DNA of 64,000 nucleotides. It comes from Hymenopus coronatus (taxonomy: Eukaryota; Arthropoda; Insecta; Mantodea; Hymenopodidae). The stretch lies in NCBI GenBank assembly GCA_030762935.1, contig CM060888.1, forward strand, positions 116,075,468 through 116,139,467, given 5' to 3'. Below the pieces are notes generated by a model. That model ran no database searches. It was not told the DNA's origin and was given only the letters and a program-made list of their open reading frames with translations. Of the stretch, positions 11,458 to 22,831 are shown in pieces (within the stretch, counting starts at the first letter, position 1; each line of letters opens with the position of its first letter). The position numbers and the translations under genes were made by a program.

Positions 11458-12133
11458 ATCACAGGAATCGCACATCTTCCAAGGATGTGGTACGAAGATT
11501 TTCAGGAAAATAATCCCACTGCCAACTAACCGTTACATGGAAACATTTTCAAAATTTTCGGTTTTTTTAAAAAATGGCTCCTATGATTTTGATTAAAATC
11601 CCGTATTTTAAAACTATTTCCATCCCAATTAAAATGTATATCTTAAATTTTATGGGAACAACCTCTGAAGACCTCTTTATTCTGGATGAATTTTGCCGAA
11701 TTGTGCTTAACTGCTGAACCTTAAGAAATATAGAAAAACTTACTGCACAGAAAATGCAGATCTCGTCAAAACACATAATTCATGTCCTTTACATTTTTTT
11801 GTTGTGGAGGTAACCGTTTCCGAGACATTCCTTGTTATTAGTTTCAGTTGTGAAGTTCATAATCATACTGTTCTGTGTCCGGTTTTCTTTTATTCTACTC
11901 CTGGCCAAGCAAAGAAGCAATGACAATTGCCAAAGAACAGCTTCCTCTTACATTTGACTATCGGTTTAGTCTGTGTATTTCTTTTTCTTCTTCCTACTTA
12001 TAAGGAACCAAGTAATAAGAACATTTTCCTAATGATTATCCCAATTAGCAAGGAGCAGATAGAAGAATAATCTTATGTAAGAAGTTTATGGAACAGCTAG
12101 AGAAAGGCATGTGAATTTAGCACATTAGATCCC
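11458..12133 (-). repeat. FamA repeat copy 2 (lacks the palindrome end)
   Basis: Minus-oriented FamA beginning inside the element at the atcttccaaggatg block and running to ctagagaaaggcatgtgaat at the other end. The terminal palindrome and microsatellite are absent. Sequence divergence from the other copies is moderate. Confidence 0.8.
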
Positions 12134-12430
12134 CCCCGTCAGTGTTGTCAACCAAAGAGTCTTTCTTTGAGATCCTTCTCCAAAATTATCTAATTTACCG
12201 TGAACTAATGAACTATTAACGAAATGCAGCTCATGAGCGTGAACTCTGGGATTTACAAACAAAACCTTACCATTGAAGCCACTAGATATCATAGTGTATG
12301 TCGTACTTCATGTCTCAATGTTTTTGCTCTGCTTTGCTTCCGAAACTGCATTAAACCTACCGGCCTAGGTAGCCGGGCATGCAAGAAAACGTGCGGGCAT
12401 AAAACGTGTGCATAATTCAGCATGAAAAAA
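12134..12430. other. Spacer between FamA copies
   Basis: AT-rich apart from a small GC-richer patch at 12355-12410. No gene or repeat recognised. Confidence 0.5.
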
Positions 12431-13305
12431 TCTGATGCGCTCCATTCACCTGACTTTCTGTACATCTCTGCAGCTAATTATTGTTAAAAAAGCCCATGCT
12501 TCTATTTACTTCATGCTAATCCAGAAAAAATTAGCAGAAATGGTCTTATTACTTGCTTCCTTGTAAGTAGAAGCGAAATAAGGGAGTACCATAGGTTAAA
12601 GTGATAGTCAAAAGCCAGTTGGTGTGTGAATGAAGTTTCTTTGTTTGTATGGGCAGAAGTTGACAAATTCCTGTATGAGAAAAGTATTACGTTTTTTAAG
12701 GCTGAAACCAGAAACAAGGAATATCTCAAAAACGATCAACACCACGAAAAAAATGTGTATAACATAAATTGTGTGTTCTATCGTGCACTACATTATTTTG
12801 TGTGGTAAGTTTTTGTCCATCTCTTACAGTTTAGCAGTTATGCAAAATTCTTTAAAATCCATCCAGATTAAAATAGTCTTCAGAGGCTATTCCCAAATAA
12901 TTCAAGATATTCATTTTATCTTTCAGGTAAATATCTTTAATATACAACATTTTAATCAAAATCGTCAGAGCCATTCTTGAGAAAATCAAATTTTCGAAAC
13001 ATATTCCTGTAAAGAGTAGTTGGGGGTGGGAGACTTTTCTTGATAATATTCGTGTCGCATTCTTGGAAGAACTAACTTAAATACCAAGCTTGGCATTCTA
13101 CGGTCCTTTCGTTTTTGAGCTATGCTTTCCACAGATACACAGATAGACAGATAGACAGACACAGACCTTTTTCCAAAAATGCTTTTTTTGGATTCAGGGG
13201 GACCCAAAACATATATTGCCAGTGAAGCCTCGGTATCGAATTTGTGGGTGCATTACAATACCTTCTCTATACACTATTTACATAGTACGTGTAGAGAAAG
13301 TAAAA
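12431..13305 (+). repeat. FamA repeat copy 3 (full length, reference copy)
   Basis: A complete copy of 875 bp. It starts TCTGATGCG.. after an A6 run. A CTTTCTGTAC motif lies near the start, the internal hairpin region (taaataccaagcttgg) near 13080, the CAGA/CA microsatellite at 13134-13165, and the terminal palindrome (acactatttacatagtacgt) at 13271-13290. It ends GTAGAGAAAGTAAAA. No conserved ORF. This copy and 23841-24700 define the family boundaries used here. Confidence 0.88.
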
Positions 13306-13933
13306 ATTGCGAGTAATAAAGCTTGTGTATTTCATATATCTAACCTTTAAAATGAACATTATATATATTGTGTTAAAATACAATTGTTATACATTTTCAA
13401 ACCGGTACATATCATATAGGAGCGAGGGTAAGTAATAATTACATTAGCACTTAAGAGCCATTCATAATGAGATATACTCTTTAACATAACGACACATACT
13501 AAAGCGTCAAGTTGACGCGGTAAGTTGTCATTTACAATGACAAATGAAAACCTAAACAGCACACCAACGCAACAGAGCGTGAAACAGTTGAGCTATTATG
13601 ACCGTCTGCGAGGCGACCACCGACCATACACAGATAAAAGAACTAATGCACAACACCCGCATTAGCATATACAAGAGCGATATATCCGTTTAAGAATGCT
13701 AAACACAACAAAAACGTTACCTACCATCAGAATTCGTTTTCCTGCAAATCCATACATTTATTTTTATCTTGATATTTTCTGATCCATGACCTGACACACA
13801 TTGTGACGGGAAATCTGATTTGAGATGACAGAAATGCACACGATACAGAGAATCGTAAGCGAAACTCACTCTCTGATTGGTTATTTTCTGATGTTTGACG
13901 TAGACATAAATAAATACTGGGGTAATTTTAATT
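13306..13933. other. Unassigned AT-rich spacer
   Basis: No coding or repeat motif is recognised. It is slightly GC-richer around 13600-13690. Confidence 0.5.
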
Positions 13934-14095
13934 GTTTTCTCATAGAAGCCGTGTGTAGGACAGGAGTTGGATAGGTAAAGTCAGACTGAAAAATGCAATG
14001 CCATAGCTGGGATTTGAATCACGGATCTCCCGGTCTCTAGGCGGTTGCTCTACCACTGAGCTACCATGACAACTTGCCGAAATAGCATTGAATTT
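13934..14095 (-). repeat. tRNA-derived SINE-1
   Basis: Reverse complement of SINE-1: agccgtgtgtaggacaggag tail, agtcagactgaaaa, B box (ggatttgaatcac, about 14008-14020), the ctctaggcggttgctctaccactgagc A-box region, and the gttgtcatgg head end. Single copy, no paired unit seen. Confidence 0.8.
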
Positions 14096-14485
14096 CCCAA
14101 TAAATATTGGAGATTGCAAACTTGCGTGTTTGAATTTAAAGCATACTTTAGGTAATGCGAACACCTGAATTAAGATAACATGAAACATGCTAGTATGCCA
14201 ACGTTATATTTAAGTAGTATATAATGAGATTTAATATACATATTAATCAAATGAACTTAAATAGTTGGAATAAACACGTTATTTATATCTTATTCAGACC
14301 CTTTTCTATATGCTATGTAGGTTATTATAAAGATGGTAATTACACGAATAGTGTAAATACATATTTGAATCTATTTTATACTGTGAATGTCTCTTCAGCC
14401 TCTCTTTCTAATAAGCATTGATGATACCACTAGCAATTATTTTTCCTTTATGTGCATGTACTTATATGTGTGCGAGCACATAGGC

Positions 14486-14542
<57 letters not shown>

Positions 14543-14760
14543 TAACAACGACCACAACAACAAAGCAAAATTCCCCACCGATGTGAAACAAAAGGGGTGT
14601 ACTTTACGGGGAATTCACAATCTAAAAAGCTGCCTCTTCCGTAACAAACTATTCTTAGAAAAGCTTATTTATTTATCTACTTCAACTTTAACTGGTTCTC
14701 TTTGCATGGCCAGGAGTAAAATAAAAATAAAAAGGATTGAAAAGTTCCGATTTAAAAAAA
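14096..14760. other. AT-rich spacer with a trinucleotide run
   Basis: Contains the AAT repeat noted separately. No other feature recognised. Confidence 0.5.
14487..14540. repeat. (AAT)n microsatellite
   Basis: About 18 uninterrupted AAT units followed by AAC variants. Confidence 0.95.
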
Positions 14761-16489
14761 TCTGATGCGTTCCATTCACATGACTTTCTCTACATCTCTG
14801 TAACAAATTATTGTTAAAAGCTTCTGCTTCTATTTACTTCATGGTAATACAGAAAAAAAAAGCATAAATTACTTGCTTCCTTATAAGTAGAAGCGAAATA
14901 AGGGAGTACCATAGGTTAAAGTGATAGTCAAAAGCTGGTTGCTATGTGACTGAAGTTCCTTCGTCTGTATGGATACGAGTTGACAAATTCCTGTATAGAA
15001 AAGTATGTTTTTCAAGGCTGAAACCAAAAACAAGGAATATCTAAAAAACGATCAACCCCACGAAAAAATGTATTTAACATAAATTGTGTGTTTTAACGTG
15101 CTCTACATTTTTGTGTGGTAAGTTTTTGTCCATCTCTTACGGTTTAGCAGTTATGCAAAAATCCGTCAAATTCATCAAAAATAAAGTAGTCTTCAGAAGC
15201 TATTACCAGAAAATTCAAGATATACATTTTATTTGTCAAGTAAGTATCTTAAATATACGAGATTTTAATGAAAATCGTTAGAGGCATTTTTAAAAAAAAC
15301 AAAATTTTGGAAATTTTTTCCATGTAAAGGATAGTTTGGGGTGGGGAGATTTTCTTTAAAATCTTCGTGCCACATCCTTGGAAGATATCAAACTTAAATA
15401 CCAAGTTTGATTTTTAACGGCATCTTCATTTTTGAGCTATGCTGCCCAAAGACACACACACAAACAGACAAACACACGGACATTTTTGTAAAAATCTTGT
15501 GTGTTACACTCACATGACCTTCTCTAGCTACTCTACAAACAAATGACTTACAACAGATGATTCTTCTTTCAACACCACGCTAATCGAGATAAACATTAGC
15601 GGAATTTTGTTACTTAGTTGCTTATAAGTAGACTGGAACTAAGGGAATGTACTAGGCTAAAGTGATAGGCAAATGTATTAAAAGCTGTCGTTATGTGATT
15701 GTCATTGCAAATCGCCTCTTTGCTTGGCCAGGTGTAGAACAAAAGAAAAACGAACATTCCTGTCTGTGAAAAGTTTAAGTACTTCATATCTGAAACTAAT
15801 AACAAGGAATAACTTTAAAACGGTAAGTTCCACGAAAATAATGTTTATGACATAACTTGTGTATTTTAACGAGATCTACATTGTTTGTATAGTAATTTTT
15901 TATATCTCTTACGGTTTGCTAGTCATTCTAAATTAAGTAAAATTCATCCAGAATTAACAGGCCTTTAGAAGCTATTCCCAGAGAATTCAAGATATACTTT
16001 TTATTTTTGATAGACATGATTTTTAATATTTGATATTTTAATCAAAATCGTTAGAGCCATTTTTAAGAAAAACAAAATTTTCGAAAATTTTTCCATGTAA
16101 AGGGTAGTTAGGGGTGGGGGTATTTTCTTGAAAATCTACGTATCGCATCCTTGGAAGATATCAAACCTAAATACCAAGTTTGGTATTCAACCGCCTTTTC
16201 ATTTTTGAGCTATGCTGTCCACATACACATACGGACCTTTTTCTGAAAATGCCTTTTTTGGACTCAGGGGGCCCTAAAACATATATTTCCGGTGAAATCT
16301 CGACATAAAATTTTTTGGTGAAATACAATTCCTATGTACATTGTACATACGGGGCTAGAGAAAGTAAAAACGCTTTTTTTTATTCAGGGAGTCTCAAAAC
16401 ATGTATTTCCGGTGAAATCTCAGTATCAATTTTTGGGTGCATTACAATATCTTCTCTATACACTATGTATATAGTAGTATAGAGAAAGT
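14761..16489 (+). repeat. FamA repeat copy 4, interrupted by a nested copy
   Basis: The outer copy runs 14761-15494, from TCTGATGCGTTCC through the body and the CA microsatellite to ttttgtaaaaa. It resumes at about 16371 with gcttttttttattcaggg and ends with the palindrome and AGAGAAAGTAAAA near 16489. The gap is exactly filled by a second FamA copy in the same orientation. Confidence 0.85.
15495..16365 (+). repeat. FamA repeat copy 4b, nested inside copy 4
   Basis: An 871-bp copy from TCTTGTGTG.. to CTAGAGAAAGT, inserted just after the microsatellite of the outer copy. AAAAA lies on both sides (15490-15494 and 16366-16370), compatible with either a short A-run duplication or insertion beside an A-run. 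It carries the CA microsatellite and the palindrome variant (atgtacattgtacatac). Confidence 0.85.
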
Positions 16490-16532
16490 AAAAATATAAT
16501 TATTTTAAAATGGCAAACCAATAAAAATGAAT

Positions 16533-17048
16533 AGATATGAATAGCTCCACACAAAAATCTGTAAAACATAAATTGTGTTTTACCAAGATCTCCATGTTTT
16601 GTGTAGTAAGTTTTGGCTATCTCTTACGATTTATCAGTTATACAAAAATCATAATGAATGAAAGATTTTCAGAAGAAATTCACAGGAAATTTAACATATA
16701 GGTGCAACATATTTGTCATATAAATAGACATCTTTAATATATGGTGCTTTAATCGATATTGTTAGAACCATTTTTGAAAAATCTAAATTTTAGAAAATGT
16801 TTCCATGTTAACCATAGTTAAGGTTTGAAGCATTTTCTGAAAAATCTTCGTTAAGTTTTGTATTTAACTGACATTTTATTTTTGAGTTATTGTGTTCACA
16901 GGCTCACATACACACAGCTACCTTTTTCTAAAATGTTTTATACAGGGGACATTAAAACGAGTATTTCCAGTGAAATCTAAGTATAGAATTTTTGGGTGTA
17001 AGGAATATCTTCTCTACCTATGCTTTATATAAGTAGGGAAAGTAAAAC
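16533..17048 (+). repeat. FamA repeat copy 5 (5'-truncated, diverged)
   Basis: Starts inside the element at gctccacacaaaaatctg and reaches gtagggaaagtaaaa. The internal blocks (cataaattgtg, tagtaagttttgg, atctcttacg, tttttgagttat, cacatacacaca) are in the same order as in the full copies but diverged. Confidence 0.75.
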
Positions 17049-17324
17049 GATTGAAACAAAGTAGGGATGGAACAGAAATAAACGACATACACAATGCACA
17101 CGTTTAACTTCTCCCGCTAACGGGGGTAGAGTCGTAGCAGCAATAAACTGTGTAACTTCAAGAACCTTGCGTGCGTGCGGCCATTGAAGCATAGATGTAA
17201 ACTTTTTTCCAAGAATAGGTTGAGGCGTTCTTCATTTATATATATGTAGTTAATTACAAGCATTATGTCTTCCGGAATGGCTATTTCTTGTCTTGATCTG
17301 CCATTCTTCTAGTGTTGATGATAT
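17049..17324. other. Unassigned spacer
   Basis: No recognised motif. Confidence 0.5.
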
Positions 17325-17625
17325 GGATACTACAGAGGACTCTAACGCCATCCCATCGCCGAGAGCTGTATTAGCAAAGCGCGTTCACCACCATGAAAGG
17401 GCGCCACCACTGTCGTCCACGCCGACATTTGAGACCTGAAACAGATCGTTTGGATGAAATTGAGATGAGATGAAGAGACAGAAACTTCAGGGGAATGAAA
17501 AAAACCTCCCTAACAGGGCGAACCCCCGGTAAAACTCATGGTCAAAGAGATCAGCCTCGGGAATCAAACCTACGACCTCCCAAATGCCAACCTCAGAGAA
17601 AACGTGTGAGCCACCTGGCTTGATA
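17325..17625 (-). repeat. tRNA-derived SINE (SINE-3 group)
   Basis: The minus strand carries a tRNA-like head (aggtggctcacacg..) with B box GGTTTGATTCC (about 17560-17570). The body contains a gttttaccggggg .. ggaggtttttttcattccc stretch resembling the body of the SINE at 20774-21305. Only one target-side edge is clear. Confidence 0.55.
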
Positions 17626-18149
17626 AAATAGTGAGTAAAAAAACTATTTTCTCTTTAGTTTGGAATTGTTACATCGGCCACATGGTTCTAACGCTTAAAG
17701 TAGCCACAATAAGCTGTGCAAGAATCCTCTGCTCTATAGTAAAATTGTACTATTGGACATTACTATATGAAAAACAGGCAAATACAACACCACACATATA
17801 AACATTGAATAAAATAGATAAGATGGAAATGCAAACATTGCATTATAATATGTTGAATACCATTCCTTTCTATGTACAGCGCTTGAATTTTATTTGTCCC
17901 ACTCGCTGAGACATGACTTAGTGGCTGCTCGTCAAAGGCGTTGTTTAATAGGTTTCAATGTGTATTTTCAATGAGAAGTTATTCTTTAGAATAACGATTC
18001 AGAGTTTTAACACAGAATAAAAGATTCTCTTTTGCGCAAATTTTCAGGAATTTCAATCTAAACCAGAGGTTTATACAAATAAAATGCAAGGGGTTAGGTC
18101 AGAGCTGGGATGTGGGCTTCTAGCATTCCCCGCGTCGAGATGAACTGTC
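17626..18149. other. AT-rich spacer, nothing recognised
   Basis: No repeat or coding signal that I can support. Confidence 0.5.
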
Positions 18150-18330
18150 TGGACTATATTTGCGACTCACCATAGTGGCTCTTTCCCCGCGGGTCGGTTT
18201 CGAATCCGGATGATGCTTTCATATCATCCTATCCTCCTGCGATATGACGCAGAATAAGCCCATGATGGCTGCAGAGTGGATCCCCTTTCGGAACGGTACA
18301 CGCACACTCGCGCGCGCATGCACACACAAT
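18150..18330 (+). repeat. Possible tRNA-derived SINE
   Basis: A B-box-like ggtttcgaatccgg (18194-18207) follows a tRNA-like A-box region, with a GC-richer body and a short CA-rich tail (18299-18330). Single copy, so the assignment is tentative. Confidence 0.4.
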
Positions 18331-18547
18331 CTCATGCACAGCCTATTCTGAACTACCATAAGCGTTAAAATTACGTGCCTGATGTTCTGCGCATGCGTGT
18401 TTTAAGGAATTGAGAACAGCAGTAAAGCGACCCGACTTAATTCATGGTTCAAGATATACAATACACATATTGTTTATTTTAACATTCAGGATTATTAAAT
18501 TCTGCTGCGAGAGTTTACTGTCGGACATTTTTTGAAGGATATAAGCT
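18331..18547. other. Unassigned spacer
   Basis: No recognised motif. Confidence 0.45.
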
Positions 18548-19015
18548 TATCAAAGAAAAGTCACAGTAATCAGAACACATACATTAAAACACTCAATTTA
18601 TGTTATAAACATTTTTTTCGTGGAGTAGATCGGTTTTTACATATTCCTTGTTTTTGGTTTCAGCTTTGAAAAACTTATACTTTGTCAACTCCTGTCCATA
18701 CAAACAAAGGAACTTCAGTCACATAGCAAGCACCTTTTGTGTATCACTTTAACCTATTTCGCTTCTACTTTCAAGGAAGCAAGTAATAAGACAATTCCTG
18801 CTAATTTGTTCTCGATTAGCATGAAGTAAATAGAAGCATAAGCTTTTTAACAATCATTTGTTGCAGAGATGTAGAGACAGTCATGTGAACGGAACACCAC
18901 ATTTTTTTCAGTGGGACCTAAAACATGTATTTCCGGTGAAATCTCGGTATCGAATTTTAGGTGGCATTACAATACCTTCTCTATACACTATGTATATAGT
19001 ACGGGTAGAGAAAGT
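18548..19015. repeat. FamA fold-back chimera (copy 6)
   Basis: 18548-18903 is the 5' part of FamA on the minus strand, ending gtagagacagtcatgtgaac..ccacat. It joins directly at about 18904 to the 3' end of FamA on the plus strand (gggacctaaaacatgtattt to gggtagagaaagt). The middle of both halves is missing, so the two element ends point inward at a shared A/T-rich joint. Confidence 0.8.
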
Positions 19016-19635
19016 AAAATATTTAAGACATCGAAATACTATCTGCAATCTTCGTTTAAATTATTTAAATCAAATCTAGCCTTGTACCTAGAATCTCTAT
19101 CAACGCCTCCATTTTATGCATAAAGTTGGTACTATATACAGTATTTGGGACATTTTAAAAGACGAAATTGGTTAACGTGTCGAAAGATTCTATGAAGTAA
19201 ACTCACTAATGGAAACATTTTAATTACAGGCTTTATTGAGTAAGACATTTGGGTACTTCTACCATAAGCTAAATGAAATTCAATTAAGCAGCAAACAGTC
19301 CTGACAATTGGACACATGTTTCCTGCATGCTACTTCTGTACGAATCACGATGTTGTCCGCCCCACAATTGTATGGCGCTATCGGGATTAGGATGGTCGGT
19401 CCATTGCTCTTGATTATCCGTTTCCTGCTGACCTCTCTCTCATTGTTCTGTGACCCACGGGGGGTGTGTGTTTTCTCCCACGTAGGCGCATGATCATCAG
19501 GACCTAACAGTATGGACAGGCTCGTTATATGGGAAGAAGAGGCGGCGTGAAATGGAAAAACATTGACGTCATATCTGGGAACTAAACTGAGGTATTTTCC
19601 AATTCAGAGAATTATAACACAAAATGAATCTGAAG
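19016..19635. other. Unassigned AT-rich spacer
   Basis: Open frames here are short and have no recognised domain. Confidence 0.5.
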
Positions 19636-19639
19636 GAAA

Positions 19640-19775
19640 TATAGAAAATAATTTCCGGGCCAAACTCTGTGCTTTGGTGGTAACGTATCGGCCACATTCA
19701 AGAGGTCCCGAGTTTGAATCTCGGTTAGGGTGCGTTATTCTAAAGTTTTTTATCTATTTTTATAGTTTCCCTTAT
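19640..19775 (+). repeat. tRNA-derived SINE-like sequence
   Basis: tggtggtaacgtatcgg resembles an A-box region, and ccgagtttgaatctcgg (19708-19724) is a B-box stem-loop with good dyad symmetry. It is followed by a T-rich tail. The acceptor-stem halves do not pair, so it is not a tRNA gene. Confidence 0.5.
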
Positions 19776-20648
19776 CCTGAGAATACGAATGTCGAGTTAT
19801 GCTACATCCACAATGAGATGCAAGCGCAGACAGAACTAAGCGCAAGAGCTTGGACTCGTATTATTTCATGTAAGCATTCACATAGAAGACACAAGCAAGA
19901 CGCAATGCAATGCAACGCAAGAGCTTGCAAACTTCAAACTTTTTCCTGCGTTGCGTGCAGAGGGGATTAATTTTGCTCTTTTCCTCTTTGCAGTGCCTGC
20001 TGTGCAGTATCAGATGATTGCAATGCTAGTTTTTACAACGCCCTCTGTACATACATACCGATCTTCCATTTGGCCTTGACGTGCCCTTTTTGGAATTGCA
20101 TGATTTTGTGTTTTCATTTCGTGGATGTACCCACCATCTGTATCTGGACTTCCTGGCTCTCACAATTCGCAATTGCAAAGAGTTAATGCACATTGCATTA
20201 AAGGCACAGCTGTATAATTTCCTGTAGTCTCCATATTTGCAAAATTTCCAAAATGTTGGTCACTTGTGTGTATAATTTGATACTTATTTATTATAAATGA
20301 TTAAGTTATTGCTGATATATTATTTTTGGTTATGTTATTAAATTTTGAACTCATGGGTTATGATATTCTCATGTATTTATGAAACCCTTGCAAGCTTCTT
20401 GCGCTGCGCTTACGATTGCATTGTGAATGGTGTCTCCTTGCGTCTGCGCTTATTCTACGTCACGTCTGCGCTTGCATCTGATTGTGAATGTAGCATAACT
20501 CTGAACTCTAAGGGCCCCGTCTCATTTGAATATCGGTTCACTAATTTCAATAATCTTTTGATATGGCCCACTAAAATATTAAAAAGAAAAACTAAAAAAT
20601 ATATGTTTCATAATGACATATGACCATATTTTATATTATTATATGTTT
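19776..20648. other. Unassigned stretch
   Basis: Repetitive GCAA/GCGCTT-rich segments at 19810-19950 and 20390-20480. No coding or transposon motif recognised. Confidence 0.45.
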
Positions 20649-21600
20649 GCTTTCCCTACCCTTACATAGCAGTTAGTAAATTTATTGCATTCTACTCAAA
20701 ATTCGATATCCAAAATTTCACCGCAAATATGTTTTGAGATCTCTAAACTTCATGTGTATCAGTGAACAGCATAGGAATTCAGATTAGGATTCGTCACGGA
20801 TGGGGTCCATAGCGTACTCTGGGGCAGAGCACCAGACCCTTTCCCATTTACGTGACCCCAAGCAGAGAAACCGAAGAGCGATCAGATCCGGGCGACGACT
20901 GGCATGAAGTTCCTATTGATTAAAGATGGAACCTTTCGATGCCCTATGTCATGCTCACGAGTCCCCGAAGATCTTTCAACGGAGTTCTGGAACCGTAAGG
21001 CATGTTCTGGCCTAGTTCTTCCAACGATGACGGCATACAATGCCAGAATTACTATCCAGCCGCAACCCGCCGAACACAATCGCCTGGCCTTTTAACCCTA
21101 GAAGAGATGTTTAGGAAACGACGGAAACAACAGAAAAGGTGGACCGGAAAATTTGGGGGATGAAATGAATCTTCCCAGTAATCATTGGCCAGCCGAGAGG
21201 AAACACCCGAAAAACCATTGATCACGTGGGCTGGCCACGGGGTTCGAACCCACGACCTCCGAATGCGGGCCACAGATGAAACTGCCAGAGCATCCGGCTC
21301 GTTGGGAACATCATAACTCAAAAACGAAAAGTCAGTTAAATATCAAACTTGATATACGATATCGATTAAAATACCAAATGTTAAGATATTCTCATGGCAA
21401 ATAAAATGTACATCTTGACTTTTCTCTTAAATCCTCTACATTCCGAATGACTTTTGCCTTACCTACTGGTAAGCCGTAAGCGATAGACAAAATCTTACTC
21501 CACGAAAATAAATCTTTCTTTAAAGCAAAAATTTATGTCAAATACATTTTCTTCTTGTTAGAATTAACCATTTTCGAGATATGTTTTGATTGGTTTGAAT
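20649..21600 (-). repeat. FamA repeat copy 7, split by a SINE
   Basis: The minus-oriented terminal part (gctttccctac..aaaattcgatatcc..tttcaccg..agtgaacagcata) lies at 20649-20773. The adjoining internal part (cataactcaaaaacgaaaag.. onward) resumes at 21312 and fades near 21600. A 532-bp SINE lies between them. Confidence 0.75.
20774..21305 (-). repeat. Long tRNA-headed SINE inserted in FamA
   Basis: On the minus strand a tRNA-like head reads gagccggatgctctggcag (A box) with a perfect B box GGTTCGAACCC centred near 21246. A ~430-bp body follows, containing cggctggccaatg and ggttaaaaggccaggcg. Imperfect 10-bp direct repeats flank it (gaacagcata 20764-20773, gaacatcata 21306-21315). The position is fixed independently because FamA sequence continues across it. 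Confidence 0.75.
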
Positions 21601-22104
21601 TTTCGTATTTTTCTAAAATGGGAAAATTGATAGTCGTGTAAATGTAATAAATATGATTTTCCGTACAAATCAACCTCTCTCTTAGGGTTTGCACGAGTTT
21701 CAATTATTTAAAGTGGACGATTTAAGTATGCCTGATCTGTTACGTTATTTGTGCACAGGCGTTTTTAATTTGTGATTGTTTGATATTACGATAGCTCTGG
21801 ATCTATATTCTAGTCTACATATTGACGTTCTTTTCTTACATGGTAGCAAAAAGGCACTCAACTCCTCGTATGTTATCACTTTAATCCTGGTATGTATCAT
21901 TCTGCATTCATTTCCCTGCCGCTTTCCCCTGCTTGACCAAGAATGCTTTGAATAGCAAAACGCAACCTCTATGCAGTGCAAGGTCATGCGATAAAAGGGA
22001 TATAAACGCTTACATTATACCTTTAGGGATGTGCTTTTTTTTTCTTGTTATTGTTTCATTTTATGTTTTTTTCCTCAAGCACACACACACATTCACTCTC
22101 AGAA
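21601..22104. other. Unassigned AT-rich spacer
   Basis: No recognised motif. A short CA run at 22079-22090 belongs to the tail region of the next SINE. Confidence 0.5.
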
Positions 22105-22240
22105 AGTACTTCCAGACTCTGTGGGGGATAGGGAATAATTCTGGCTAAAGAAAAATTCGCCACTCCAGCCGGGAATTTAACCCGGGACCTCCGGGTGAGT
22201 AGTCAGCTCGCTGACCACTCTACCACGGATGCAGTCGGAT
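22105..22240 (-). repeat. tRNA-derived SINE-2
   Basis: The minus strand carries a tRNA-like head (gtggtagagtggtcagcg A box; gggttaaattccc B box, about 22174-22186). The body aatttttctttagccagaat..ccccacagagtctggaagt closely matches 1-140. Its 3' side runs into GT repeats, as does the fragment at 48291-48356. Confidence 0.8.
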
Positions 22241-22831
22241 GAGCTTTTATGATACGAGAGGCAGGTATAAAACGAAGGATCGTCTATATGGATTTGTTAA
22301 TTAAAAATGTACGCGTTTTTATTGTTTTGTTGATAGTATTTAACGCCCGATTTTACTACATTGACACCGCAGGGGAAGGCTTCTTTTAGATATATTAACC
22401 CTTGTTACGTAAATAAATTAATTCATATGAAAATGAAAGTTATATATTTTTGTTCTGATATAATTATACTAACGTCAATATTCGAGTAGGGAAATGCTCT
22501 GTACCAACCGCTCGAGGAGCCTACCAGCGCTACCTCCTTAACACCAACACTCGAAATCTCAAAATAAAACCTCAACCTTCACCTTATTCCTGTGGTTAAA
22601 CCCTTACTAGGGTAGGTACACAGCAACAACACCCAGGCTCACCACGAGCCTACGAGACACGCACGCACGCACGCTTTGTACCGCACAACCCTATTCCACT
22701 ACAGTCAATTGACTAGTCACATAACACTTATAAGGCACGAGGCAAACAGTAACACTGGTCCTATTTGACACGTGCCTCTGTCCTACATTGTTACCCATCC
22801 CCAATTTATTATATATTTCCGCGGTTACTAA
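22241..22831. other. Unassigned spacer / possible 5' part of the next retroelement
   Basis: From about 22500 composition becomes CA/C-rich (ctcgaggagcctaccagcgc, acgcacgcacgcacgc at 22658-22673). This could be part of the retrotransposon downstream, but no coding frame connects. Confidence 0.4.
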
